The position numbers and the translations under genes are program-made. This document shows positions 42,637 to 53,739 of a DNA stretch of 64,000 bases, piece by piece. Under the pieces are notes generated by a model. The model was not told where the DNA came from. It saw only the letters and a list, made by a program, of their open reading frames with translations, and ran no database searches. This stretch comes from Timema cristinae (Eukaryota > Arthropoda > Insecta > Phasmatodea > Timematidae): contig JBCFYV010002255.1 of NCBI GenBank assembly GCA_039000515.1, positions 19,743,921 through 19,807,920 on the forward strand, given 5' to 3'. Numbering within the stretch: position 1 is the first letter of the stretch; each line of letters starts with the position of its first letter.

Positions 42637-42640
42637 TTAA

Positions 42641-43778
42641 GGCCGGTTCACACAGAACTCTAAGCTAAGCTATGATATGCTGTACTGAAGTTTGTTAATT
42701 TGGTTTACACACATAGCTAAGCTCTTTACCCTCCTGGAATCACTGTGGTTTCTTTCTGGTCTGTTCCAATGAAGTTAAGTCAAGGCACTCTCCAAATGTC
42801 TTGTTAGAGCTCAGATGAAAGGGCCGAGGAAGAGGAACTGCTACTATTGGCAGCTGTTTTGAAAGAGGAAGAAAGTGTAGGAGGTGGAAGATGAATCTGG
42901 GCCCATGAAATAAACCTGCAACGGGGAAATATTCAAGGAATCTCACTATCTAGTTCAGTGAGACTTGGAAGTGGACGGGGACAAATTTAAAAACTACAAC
43001 ACGTGGCCCAAAGTGCGTTATGCGCATGCGCAACGTAAAATGGATCAAGATGGACGATGGAAAAATTGCCCGGCAAGCATTCGGAAAAATCATAGCTCGG
43101 CGTCGCAAAGCATCGCTTAGTTTATCTTTATGTGTGTGAACCAACACATTTAAGGCGATTGACCCTTTTCATTCGGCGTGGAAATGCAGAACCATGGTAA
43201 CAAACGGTTATTATTTTGAAATTTTCTTTTTGGAAATGGTTTGTTCAAGAACATAAGCATGTTGATTAAGCTTTTATTTATATTATATTATATATATTAT
43301 ATATAATATAATATATATATATATATAAATCCTCTATAATTTTAACAGTGATCAAATATCGATAACATTGACATTTTTCATTAGAAAACTGTCAGCTTCA
43401 TAACAAAAAATAAGAAAGTGTAACGCTTAATAAACATCGATACATTATCTTAGAAGGGGTGTTGAAAATATTAACATAAAAATTTAGCTCGTGTCCGAGA
43501 AAACTGGTATTTGCAAATGTATGGTTTTTTTTCTGCAAGACCTGTCCGGTATCTAGAGCCATCTACGGCTTTCGTGATCTATCTGTTCTTGTTGGCGTGG
43601 AAGGATACTTTGGTCGGTTGTGAAGCCACGCCTCGCCTTTCACCCTTCCGCCCACTATTCTACAAAATAGGTTTTAGACTTGCACTCGCTAGGGCCAAGG
43701 GCCTTAAATATATGGTCCACTATTTTTGTAAACAGTTAGCGAAGTAAATCTTAGCATAGCTTTCAGTGTGAACCAGCC
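42641..43778. mobile_element. PIF/Harbinger-like relic with nested element S
   Basis: The left end GGCCGGTTCACACAG follows TTAA. The complement of the right end is GGCTGGTTCACACTG, and both continue into an AAGCTATG / CTATGCTAAG-type segment. On the plus strand at about 42850-42935 the translation includes AVLKEEESV and WAHEINLQRGN. WxHxIN near the N-terminus is typical of Harbinger transposases. No DDE region remains. Element S (43154-43703) is inserted. Confidence 0.6.
43154..43703. mobile_element. TTAA-flanked element 'S', copy 2
   Basis: TTAA at 43150-43153 and 43704-43707 flanks 550 bp homologous throughout to 10198-10707. Shared text includes TTCGGCGTGGAAATGCAGA, AACATCGATACATTATC and GGTTTTAGACTTGCACTCG. 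An AT microsatellite (43285-43326) lengthens this copy. Ends GGCGATTGACCC and complement GGCCCTTGGCCC. Confidence 0.72.
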
Positions 43779-44043
43779 TATAATGCAGCCAGTCTAGTTG
43801 AGCTACGTGAGCGTAGGAGGAACTCCAACTTAAACGCTGTATAAGCGGTGTAGCGACGTGAGACGACAAATTTTCCTTATAATTTTGTTCGTAAAATTTT
43901 CCAAAACGGAAAGTTTTCAATTATTATTTTTGTAAAATAGTTTCAGATGATTAAATGGAACTAATGTAATATAGACATGTCAAATATTAACGTTTATAGA
44001 AATATTAACTTTTGTAAGGGCTTTAACACCAGAAACATCATCA

Positions 44044-44291
44044 AACGAACTTCAGTGGCCGCACGGTCTAACACGCCACTCTCGCAATAGACAAGACGAC
44101 CGATGACAGGGAGATCGTTGTTCAATCCCAATCGGGTGCACTGAGAGAGGTTTTCCCTAAATGATTTTCCAATCTCAGTCTACCAAATGCGGGTGCAATT
44201 CATTTAAATTCAACCTCCTTAATCTCTAATACATTAGCGTAATTAGTATATAGGTGTATAGCCCAAACGGGTAGTAGGATGCAGTGCTAAA
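44044..44291 (+). mobile_element. SINE-C copy
   Basis: Head ACTTCAGTGGCCGCACGGTC, B box TTGTTCAATCCC, body and tail AACGGGTAGTAGGATGCAGT with an A-rich end. No duplication resolved. Confidence 0.85.
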
Positions 44292-44309
44292 ACAAAGTAG
44301 TAAAGAAAC

Positions 44310-44378
44310 AAATGATTGCGCCCCTTTGTGGACCCATTTTGTTCATAATTCATACTTCAATTTCGCAAGCCGCCACTG
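44310..44378. mobile_element. hAT-type terminus remnant
   Basis: The complement starts CAGTGGCGGCTTGCGAAATT, like the hAT-like end at 17058. Text just inside (CCTTTGTGGACCCATTTTG) resembles 7612-7665. Confidence 0.45.
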
Positions 44379-44399
44379 CAGAAAATATTCATCTATGGG

Positions 44400-45125
44400 T
44401 GGTAGTGTTACCAACTTCTAGTACGTGTGATGATGTAAATTTAAAATAAATCCTGCGTATACTGCGGTCAATCTAGTTAAGGTTTAGGTGAGATTTAGAG
44501 GAGCTAGAACAGTGGTAACCAAATTGCGGACCGCAGATATATATTTTAAGTAGCTTGACGAGATAGCGATAAACAGAAGACATGATGCTATTTCGGTGGT
44601 GGGTGGTAAGTAGACATGGATGGTCAGTATTAATAAATAAGTAAAATAATTAAAAGGAAAGGAGACCACGTGTTTGAATTAGTATAGTCCTATAGGGCTT
44701 GACTTGAGTCACTGTTAAAGTTTTGCAGTATCGTGGAAATATGTCGAGTTTTTAAAACGGACCTTCATCAAAAATAATTGGGGACCTTTGAGCTAGATAA
44801 TCAACTTGGCAAAGGTATTAGAATGTGTACCGCTAGTGATGTTGGCAACTTACCGTACTTGTGATACCATATATAGGGGTTGTGGGGGTGGGGGTGGGGG
44901 AGAAGAATCCCTCTTATACTGTCTAGATGAAGTTTGCATGAAGGTAGGAAGCGTTACAAAGTCAACATGGTTTAGAATTTGTGCCGTTAGGGGTGTTGCC
45001 AACTTTGCGTACTTGTGATACTGTAGGTAAGTAAAATTATCTCGAGTACTGCGGTCACTCTAGTTGAGGTTCACGTTAGGGTGGAAGAGTTATAGTACAC
45101 TACGGTGATTCTAGCTTAGGTTCAT
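44400..45125. repeat. Degenerate long-period repeat
   Basis: A module around GTTGCCAACTT...GTACTTGTGAT followed by TACTGCGGTCA-TCTAGTT-AGGTT occurs at about 44410-44500, 44835-44880 (partial) and 44990-45125. A G-rich block (44880-44900) lies inside. No coding content. Confidence 0.5.
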
Positions 45126-45292
45126 GGTTTATAGACCCATGTAAGGGTAAGAAGATTAACAAGTAAACATACTACCTTTAAAAACTCTTGTTATTATAGT
45201 TTCGTTTCATTTAAGGGTTGGAAAAGTAAAAAAATCATAAAAACGACACTTATGCACTAATAATATTATAGTTTAGGTTCATGTGAGTATGG

Positions 45293-45530
45293 TAAAACCA
45301 CAAGTTGCGACTCGTTCGGACTATTTGAATATTTACACTAATAGAATAGGACTATGTGAAGCAGAATTGAGAGAAAATATACCCCATTTTCGTGAAGAGT
45401 GAATTTAAAGTAATTTAGTTTTTTTTTTAAAACACTCTAGGTACAACCACAAATGTTCGAAACCCAACCTCCCTGCCACCGGCAAACTAGACCAGTCAAG
45501 GTTGATGATTTAGCCCATAGATATGGGTTG
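45293..45530 (-). mobile_element. SINE-C, degenerate
   Basis: The complement has GGTTTCGAACATTTG as a B-box trace, body traces and a tail around GAGTCGCAACTTG. No duplication. Confidence 0.55.
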
Positions 45531-45535
45531 TTTTA

Positions 45536-45925
45536 GGTTAAGGTGAGGATGTATATAACGCAAAGAAAAAAATGCAGTGTTTTTTTGTATTTTCTATATC
45601 AAATCTTTTTTTTAACAAAATAAGTAAAATATTGTTCTAGTAGAAACAGAGATTTTTTTTTATGTGCTGATATCAACAGGTTGTTAAATATCATTCATGA
45701 GCATAGCGAAATCAGATGAAAAAATTGGTTAATGGAGATAAAAAGTTGTCATTAAAATTCAGGATACCCTTGACACATATTCAAGAACTGATAAGGTCGC
45801 CATGTGAAGAAAATTAAACTCTTGATTTCTACTCGAGAATTATTTTATTTTGGTTAAAAAAAATATTGTAACACAAGAATATTTCAAAAACGCTGACCTT
45901 TTTTCACGTTCCCCACATTCCCACC
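45536..45925. mobile_element. Palindromic element 'P', copy 4
   Basis: The left part has AACGCAAAGAAAAAAATGCA, TTGTTCTAGTAGAAACAGAG and CTGATATCAACAGGTTGTTA. The right end complement has GGAACGTGAAAAAAGGTCAG. A more worn copy. Confidence 0.68.
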
Positions 45926-46198
45926 TTCAAAATTAGCTTTTAGATCGTGTTCTATAAGCTCAGAAAGCCCACGTTAGATAACGTAGTGGTAAATTATTTT
46001 TTTAAATAAGCTTGTTTCTAACAAGTTAACGTTCCTCATAATGGCGAGTGGTATAGTCGAACATTAACAGCTCTTATCACCGTCTGTCAGCACTCTCTCT
46101 AAACAATGCACTTGTTTACTCTGTACAAACATCCCATGAACTTTGAAATACAGTTACTTGTCTCTGTTTGACGAACGTCATGATTGTTTAATGTATGT

Positions 46199-46306
46199 TC
46201 ACGGTAGGAATTGACTTCTGAAAGGCCTTTTTCCCTACCATAAATCTATTAAATAGTAGGATATTGGTAGGAAAAAAGACCTTTCAGAGAGTAATTCCTA
46301 CCGTGA
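46199..46306. repeat. 108-bp hairpin, ~42-bp arms
   Basis: The left arm TTCACGGTAGGAATTGACTT through TTTTTCCCTACC pairs with the right arm, whose complement starts TTCACGGTAGGAATTACTCT. The loop is about 26 nt and AT-rich. It could be a tiny foldback MITE or a hairpin RNA source. No second copy seen. Confidence 0.75.
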
Positions 46307-46489
46307 ATGGAATATAAACTGATTGCTAGGGAAAACACCGCCAAAATAATGATAATAAAAAAAAATAGGTCTGCCTAAGTATGATAAGAAATCAAACCAG
46401 GAAGTAATTTTTAAAACAACAGTTGACGGGAGTTAACGAAAACTAGATTGATAACGGTATCGTTTATCCATGATACACACATTCAATAA

Positions 46490-46686
46490 TTACGCTTATT
46501 AGGGCTTATAATGATATCACTTATAAGAAATATACCTGCATTTTAGGGAGGCCGAATGGGTAGTAGTTTAGGTAAAACCAACCTCAGTACAACCTGTTGG
46601 GATTCTAACCTAAACCTAACCGCTACAGGAAAAACAGACTAAATGAGCATGACATTTAGTCTACGTGTCCACCAATGTGGGTTCCA
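46490..46686 (-). mobile_element. SINE-C, degenerate
   Basis: The complement has CCCACATTGGTGGACACGTA, a B-box trace GGTTAGAATCCC and GTACTGAGGTTGGTTTTACC. Same head variant as at 23505. Confidence 0.6.
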
Positions 46687-47569
46687 ACAACTTGAATCGG
46701 ATTATTATTTCTAAAGACACCAGGTTTGACTCCTGGTATGGCCGAAAAATATACCATCTGTAAAATTGCATTTTTTTTTTTCAAAGTGAAGAATCGACAG
46801 ATTGAGTACTGGGTGTTGTCTCAGTTCAAGAGATGAATTAGTTTGTAAGTCATGGAATTATATAATCATATAGCTCAGAACACGACTTACAAGCTAAATT
46901 AACTTTATATCAGACTTGCACCTGGTTCCCACGACCTTAAACTCATCAATATAAAATAAATGTCTCAAAGCTCCAATAACACATTTTTTTCAGTTATGTT
47001 GGGAATTGAACCCGGGAATTTTAATTAACTAAAAAATGACAGGCAAAATTAAATATAAGATTCGCTGCGAATTATGAGCTGCATCTGTCTACAACTTTTT
47101 ATGAATCTCTTTTAAAGTACAGTGAACAAATGCCCTAATGACTTTAATATAATAGTTTGTAAATTTTGTGTGGGGTATCATAAGTATAATAGTTTAGATC
47201 ATTTTAAAAATGTTTTATTAGATCTAACTACGATACAAAAAAATTGGAATTAAAAATAACTGTTATAATTGAAAAATATTCCATTAAAAAGAAAAGTAAC
47301 CTTTTGTTTCCAAATAAACGAAGCACAGATCGCATTTATTTTGAAACCACATAGATAGAACTACTCTTTGACTTATGATTCATAATATATTATATGCAAG
47401 AATATTTCATTTCACGCAATATCATGATTTATACCTGTAACATCCCTTTATATTAAAACTAATGTAATAGACACTTTTAAAAGGTTGTATATGTGTATAC
47501 GTGTATATGAATCAGTCAGAGCTAGTATGAAATAAAATTTCATCAGTATTTATGGTTATTTCGCCAAGT
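46687..47569. other. AT-rich DNA with a B-box-like fragment
   Basis: ACCAGGTTTGACTCCTGG at 46719 resembles a T arm but no A-box partner is present. The rest is unremarkable. Confidence 0.35.
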
Positions 47570-47755
47570 TTATTCACTACCTGTTCGGTTTATGCTTATG
47601 TATAGGGGGCCTATATTAACAACGTGAATGTGGTAAGGATAAGAAAGGTATAATTTAGAGGAAGCTTACTAGCAATTGCATAGAAAGAAATTGGTAAACT
47701 ACAAAGTAAAATTAACTTACAGTGCACCAAAGTGAGACTCTAACCTCAAGAATAA
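47570..47755 (-). mobile_element. SINE-C, degenerate
   Basis: Tail trace TTCACTACCTGTTCGGTTTA, body AATTTAGAGGAAGCTTACTA and ACAGTGCACC. Head not readable. Confidence 0.55.
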
Positions 47756-47799
47756 TTCGTTTAAGAGTAGTTTAATGATTATAGTTTATTTTATTTGAA

Positions 47800-48220
47800 G
47801 TATTTTAAAAAATAATTCAAACGATTTGGTTCAAAATGAGTATCTAGTAAGTTTTAAACAATTTAAATAATTTTATATAATTTTCATTTTAATTAAATGA
47901 TCATTTAATAGTAGTTTATTGATGACTGAATTTTGAAAAATTAGCTTTAAAAAAATAAATCAAATAGCCAAAGCTATTATTTATGCTTTTTAGTGAGGAT
48001 TACTCCATCTAGATATCATATTCTAAAAATAGCTATAAACATTTTGTTCAAAATTAGTATCTAGGTACTATTTTCAATGTTAAATAATAGTTTTTTTTAG
48101 ATATATCAATTTAAGGCTAGTTTATGACATATTTTAGAAAATATAAAATATTTCTAAAATATCCCTTAAGATTCAGATAAAAATTATTTGAGGGTATTTT
48201 CCATAGAACATATCTTTGAA
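47800..48220 (-). repeat. Repeat L-like modules
   Basis: Repeated GATTTGGTTCAAAATGAGTA and ATTTTGTTCAAAATTAGTAT with ATCTAG-TA endings, and TAGTTTATTGATGACTGA. These are modules seen again in 49635-50215. AATCAAATAGCCAAAGCTAT at about 47958 matches the hairpin at 2630. Confidence 0.5.
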
Positions 48221-48764
48221 GATTTGAAATTTAAATAAAATGTTGTAAACAAATGTGCATTAAGTTTATATTTGAAGATTATTTATAGTGATTAGCAAGA
48301 AGATATGCTTGTTTTTCTAATAAAAACACCAATAAAATAGTTTAATTAAAAACTATTTTGAACCCCCCCCCCTCTCTGAAGCTATAATTTACTTTATGAG
48401 AAAATTGTTGTGATTGTGTCAAAGGATTGAATTTTAAAATATTAATAATAAATGGACATTTTTGTTAAGACTACAACTTTAACTCCAAAAATAAAAGGAA
48501 TTGCTAATATTATATATAAATATGGACAATTCCGGTGATGAAAGTATAGCCCGTTTGAACAATAAAAAAAAAGGTATTTCCAGAGGGCAGTATGTACCCA
48601 CATTGGCTAAAATCCTTTAAATACTTTAGAAGCTCAAAATTACATTAAAAAGGGGAATGATTTACTTCAATATAGAGTTTTATATATAAAATTAAAATGC
48701 TAGCATTTTAGGAAAATATTAATTTATCTAAACAAAACTCCATGACTTGAGCCACGATTAAGAT
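48221..48764. other. AT-rich DNA
   Basis: Contains a poly-C run (48364-48373). No feature supported. Confidence 0.4.
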
Positions 48765-49032
48765 ACACCAATCGAGAGGCCGCCACTGTTAACGATGATG
48801 ATGCCAACATTTTCGGAGAGAGGGTGTAATGTTGTCAGAACAACGAACCCTCCGACCACTGATCTCAGTTTTCTAAACCGGAGTTGCTACTTATTTATTC
48901 AAGTAGCTCCTTATTTGTCCTCATGAGTCTGAGTTTGACCGTATTACAGACCCACTGGAAGCTCCGGGGATTGAACCATGGACCTCTGAATGTGTAGCAA
49001 TGAACTCTGACCACTAGATCACAAAAGCAGTC
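48765..49032 (-). mobile_element. SINE-F copy 2
   Basis: The complement has the head TGTGATCTAGTGGTCAGAG (A box), B box GGTTCAATCCCCGG, AGCTTCCAGTGGG, GGAGCTACTTGAATAAAT, AAACTGAGATCAG, GGAGGGTTCGTTGT and AGTGGCGGCCTCTCG. Same order as 11045-11625. Confidence 0.78.
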
Positions 49033-49634
49033 GTTATTTTTAATTAATATGCTTTTGTTAATATAATTTTAAAAAGTGACTGTAGTAAAAAAAAAAAAAC
49101 CATTCATATTGTAGCGTTTACCTTACGTCAGAAAACTACAAGTTTTTCACTCGACGCACAAATACTTTTTAATCAAAGGGGTGCATACACTTACGTTGAT
49201 TAAAAAAATAATTAATTTTTAAGAACGTTTATTTTTACAGGATTCTATGGTAATTTGTGTGACACATTAATAAGGACAAGTCCAACTTCTCATCAAGAGG
49301 AGCTATCAATATTTGATGCTACTTTTCTTTACTTTTCGAAATGATAAACTTGAGGCACTAATACTAACACTAGTACGCCATTATTTATTCAGCTTGTAGG
49401 ATATTCTCTGTAAACATGAGCGTATGCTACTACACTAATGGGAAGGATGATAGTCTTAAGTATAACCATTTCAAAATAAACAAGATCAATTACAATAACA
49501 ATTCTGAACCATAAATTATTTTTTTACTTCAAAAAGATTTTGCTTAGTATCTTAGATTTATTTAAATTATTTTCATATAAAGAGAAAATATTTTAATTGT
49601 GAAAAATTTACGTTTTTATGTGTTTAAACCCCCC
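49033..49634. other. AT-rich DNA
   Basis: No supported feature. Confidence 0.4.
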
Positions 49635-50215
49635 CAAAAAATAATCGATTTTTTAATTCCGTCAGTGTCTGTCCCTGATTCTGGCGATAAATCTGAGACC
49701 GTTTGATAGATTTTGTTCAAACTTGATATTTAGATACTATAGTGCAATATCTCAGGAATTTTATTTTAATTTTGACTCTTTATCTAAAAATTAAGGGTAG
49801 TCTATTGAAGAGTGATTCATTTTAAATTTACAAATTTTTAACGATTTTGTTTGAAATTAATATCTAGGGAGTACTTTAACAAACAAGTAACATTGTATAG
49901 GCCTCTTTGTTGTATTTTGGGTAAAATTCGGGTATATCCACTAAGGGGTAGTTTACTGAAGAGTGATTCTCAAAGATCAAGATATTTTGAAATTTGGTCT
50001 AAGAATTTTGTTTAAAATGCATATTTGAGAAATCTTTGACGTGACAAACAAAACTGTAAACCTATACTTGTGCTTTTCGGAGGTATTGGTTAAAGGTAGT
50101 TTATAAATTACTGTCCTTTAAAAATTAGTATTTAAAAAAATAATTTTAATAATAGTTTACTTATGACTGATTTAAAAAAATTGAATTTTTTTGAAAATAT
50201 TTTTAACGATTTTGT
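49635..50215 (-). repeat. Dispersed repeat L, copy 3, with tandem modules
   Basis: The plus strand shows the complement landmarks GTCTGTCCCTGATTC and AAAATTAAGGGTAGTCTATT, then two more TAGTTTA-CTGAAG...ATTTTGTTTAAAAT modules at roughly 150-bp spacing. AT-rich and non-coding. Confidence 0.6.
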
Positions 50216-50226
50216 TAAAAATTGGT

Positions 50227-50325
50227 AGCACAATCTGAATGAGAATCACACCTGGGCCTCCTTGTCACTGGCAAACTGGACCAGATGAGCCTGGCGTCTT
50301 TGACCACATGATCAGTAGTGAGGGT
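50227..50325 (-). mobile_element. SINE-C head fragment
   Basis: The complement has CTGATCATGTGGTCAAAGAC, GTCCAGTTTGCCAGTGACAA and a B-box trace (GTGATTCTCATTC). The body is missing. Confidence 0.5.
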
Positions 50326-50401
50326 TTATACTTAATATTTTATAAATTTTTAAAAAACATATATATTTTTAAGCTACACTTTTGTAGTTTTTTGATTTAT
50401 T

Positions 50402-50987
50402 GAAGTTATACTTCTTTAGGCGCGTTATGAAAAAATGATGAGAGTGAATTTTAAGATGCGGCGCATCACTGTAACAAAAAATAACAGGTTGAAGCTAAAC
50501 CGCTCATTAATCTCGAAAAAAAAAACTACCAACAAAATAGAAATAGAACCTCTGTTAGTCGCGCATGTTGGTACGCTCTCCTCTGATCACTGTTTTCATA
50601 TAAACAATACTTTTCCACATGTTTCTAGTTTCTACATTCACAACACGTGTTTTAGTTTCATACAAGTGCGAATTATATATGTGCTAATAAATTATATTCA
50701 GTAGTGATTTAAATTGAATATTTTTATTAATATTATTTACTATTCGTAAATATTAGTGAAAAAAATTGTGCTTATAGTCTTTTTCAAGTGCTCCAATAAA
50801 TTGAGGTTAATATCCGTATGTATTATTTATTGATATAATTAAAATATTATTATTTAACATAATTAATACTAAATATTATAAAAAATTATTATTTTAAATA
50901 TTTATTATTGGTTATTTAATATTTACAAAATAAAGAAATAAATTAATAAAACATTAATATTTAATGATGCCAAAGAAGTATAACTTC
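50402..50987. mobile_element. 586-bp element with palindromic inverted ends
   Basis: GAAGTTATACTTCTTT at 50402-50417 is inverted at 50972-50987. GAAGTTATACTTC is nearly a palindrome by itself. A GCGCG motif follows each end. The interior has a GC-richer left third with an 89-codon frame (50435-50704, no domain) and an AT-rich right part. No target duplication identified. Confidence 0.55.
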
Positions 50988-51414
50988 TCACGCGCGTACA
51001 TAAGTACACACACCCATTTTTTATTCTATGTCTGTACTCAATTTATGTTGCTTTTGCTTTTTGGAATGCTTTCCAATATTTTTTCCCTTAGTAAAGATCT
51101 TGTTTGAAAATGGGAAAAGTTTTAGAAACATTTCTGAACATTTGACACACATACCTGTCAAAACTCCCATAGCCTGTAGTAAGAATATATGGAAGTAGAT
51201 CTGATAACTTATGCAACTATCACTAAAAAATTTTTATGAAATCGTAAAAGAACAATATAAATGAGTCGTTTGGTATGGGTGGTATTTTGGTGTCATAACT
51301 ATATACCGTCACTTTAGATATGTCTAATCTAACTTCTATGACATAGTAGAAAGTTAGGTGTGTTTATAAAATCTAATTTTTATTAGTAAGAACCTTAACT
51401 GATAGCTAGAAATG
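50988..51414. other. AT-rich DNA
   Basis: No supported feature. Confidence 0.4.
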
Positions 51415-51530
51415 CTACAAGCTCTACTTTCATATATTCATACGTGAAGTCATGTGATCTGCATCTGTCACCTTTCTGATCTCATCAATAGTAAAAAAAA
51501 TCAAAATTGACGGCAAACAAATATTTTTTT
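51415..51530 (+). repeat. Dispersed repeat R, copy 5 (partial)
   Basis: CTTTCATATATTCATACGTG, AAGTCATGTGATCTGCATCT and GTCACCTTTCTGAT, then AATTGACGGCAAACAAATAT. Confidence 0.6.
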
Positions 51531-51839
51531 AAAGTGCCTACTAAAATCATGATTTTGTTGCTTTTTACAAGCCAAATCTACAAACCTATCATTAATCAAA
51601 CACAACTTCCATGACAGGGAGGAAAGGTAGGTGTTGGATTTGGATACAAATGATTAATAGTTCTTTGTACAGTCTAAACATTATTCCTGCATACAATATA
51701 ACTTATATGGCATTGAAAGACAGTAGATGATGAATGTGAAAAAACATTGTTTTCTAGTTACTTTTTTACTTTCTCTCTATTCCTAGTGAGAGACGTATTG
51801 TGATTGTCAAATAAATTTAGAACTCAAGATTTTGATAAA

Positions 51840-52620
51840 TGTTAACGTTTCATGACCCCATGGAACAGATAAAGTTTTTTTTTTTTGCAATGCCGTCTGT
51901 TTGTACCACGGCTGAGAGTCGAAATCATTTTACCGATAACTGCTTCGGTCGCCACATGATCTAAAGCGCTACTCTCGTAGTAGACTAGACTACCGATGAC
52001 GGGGAGATCCAGGTTCAAATCTCGGTCGAGTTACAGAGTTTTTTTTCAAAATTTTTTCCACTCTACCTTTATGGAAATGTGGGTAACTTCTCTAAGAAAT
52101 TAAACCTTTCATAATCCTTAAAACCATTATAGTGTTTAATACATAAGAATATAACTTGAATGGATAGTAATACGCGATGCTAAAAAAAAAACAATCAGGT
52201 TAAAGCTTGGTTCCCTCGAAAATCTTTTGGAAATTGATATCCAGCCCTAATATTAAGGGTAGTTTACGGATTAGCAAAAGAGAAAAAAAAAGTTTTCATA
52301 ACAAGCTCAAAGTTTTTGATTAAAACTTGTATCCAGGTACTGTTTAACATTTCAAACATAAGGGAAATTTTAATTTTTCCATGACAATAACTTTGAGGGT
52401 ATTTTACAGAAATAGAAATTTCCAATATTGATCATATCACTAAAACTATTTGAAATACCAAATAGCTTATAGCTCTAAATTAATAGTACTATTAAAACTA
52501 AACATATTTTAATTGAAATATTTTTCTACAAAACCAATAACTTCTGAGCTATTGGCAAAATATATATATATATATATAATAAATAAAATTTAAATCGAGT
52601 TCAAGAAAATCGGAAGTTGA
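51840..52620 (-). repeat. Dispersed repeat L, copy 4, split by SINE-C
   Basis: TTTCATGACCCCATGG, GTCTGTTTGTACCACG and AATCATTTTACCGAT lie left of the SINE. AATCAGGTTAAAGCTTGG, CTAATATTAAGGGTAGTTTA and TTAATAGTACTATTAA lie right of it. Orientation is opposite to copies 1, 2 and 5. Confidence 0.68.
51945..52195 (+). mobile_element. SINE-C inserted in repeat L
   Basis: Head CTGCTTCGGTCGCCACATGA, B box GGTTCAAATCTC, body and tail AGTAATACGCGATGCTAAAA. Repeat L is continuous across the insert when compared with other copies. The duplication is no longer clear. Confidence 0.8.
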
Positions 52621-53739
52621 TTGGTATGCTCTTTGGTGAACAAAATGTTATTTTATCTCAATGTATTTCTGTTACGGTGTATATAATTTCATTTATGCTC
52701 TTTGGTAGATTGTGATTTTATTTTTTCCCATTATGCTTCTGCAAAAATATCTATTATTAAATTTCAAAAATATTTTTAGTTTTAAAGTAATTTTTTAGTG
52801 TTTGGATACCAAAATAAAGAAAGTTTATGCGGGTAACCGTACCATTTATTTCAATAAAAACATCGTTTATTTATCCATTCAACTTTAAGAGCGTTTATCA
52901 TAGCAGGCTCATCTCAGATCCCAGCTCGCATCTGCGTTTGAATGATTACTGGAAATTTTCCACAGTGATGATGGGGGACAAAGCGACAAAGTGTATTTTT
53001 AATAACTACAGTATGTTCCTGTTATGACAGAATGAAGATTTGTGCACAGTGCTTATCTGTGAAGCCATTCTAAAATGGTCAAAAAATTGACATTTCAATG
53101 CATCTTTTATCCAAATATAATTTAATATTTCAACAATGTTCAGTATTGGGAACTTATAACAACTCTCTATCTCCATTAATCTTTAATCAGAAATGATCCA
53201 CGTGAAATAGTAATTGTGTAAATTTACGATTTCAAGCCGACTGTATTACAGACTTGATTGGTATGTGATGGACGCTCTTAATGGTGGGACAGAATGTTTA
53301 TTGTATGTAATCATTGTTTTTAGAAGGAATTTAAATTGAATGTTTACATACAACCTTGAGTTATGTTCTTATTTTTGTAGCAAATAAGATATTCTGGAAT
53401 GTTACTAGTTTGTAATCTTTAAAAATAGTATCTTATGAATAAGTGATAATGTGTGTTCCATCTATTACTGTCCGTTAAAAGCTACCTAAAAATGAAGAAA
53501 TCAATCCATTAAAAATATCTATATTTGGTCATACACAATTCCACCTCAAATAAATTAAAAATTCAGAAAACAAAATGACTGACATTTATTCTTCTTACGT
53601 AATTTATAGATGCCAATTTTTGACCATTCTCTTGTAATTAGTTCTACTCATACCTGTTCCATAAGGCTAAGTAATTAAAATATATAAATATATACATTTG
53701 CTTATACCTACAAAGCTGTAGTTTGTATAAAATATATTT
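52621..53739. other. AT-rich DNA
   Basis: About 1.1 kb. Short direct repeats of ATGCTCTTTGGT at 52627 and 52695. The 66-codon frame starting at 52827 has no recognised domain. Confidence 0.4.

Noticed and set aside
46700..46745. T-arm-like CCAGGTTTGACTCCTGG as part of a tRNA or SINE
   Set aside because: No A box or acceptor stem at a suitable distance.
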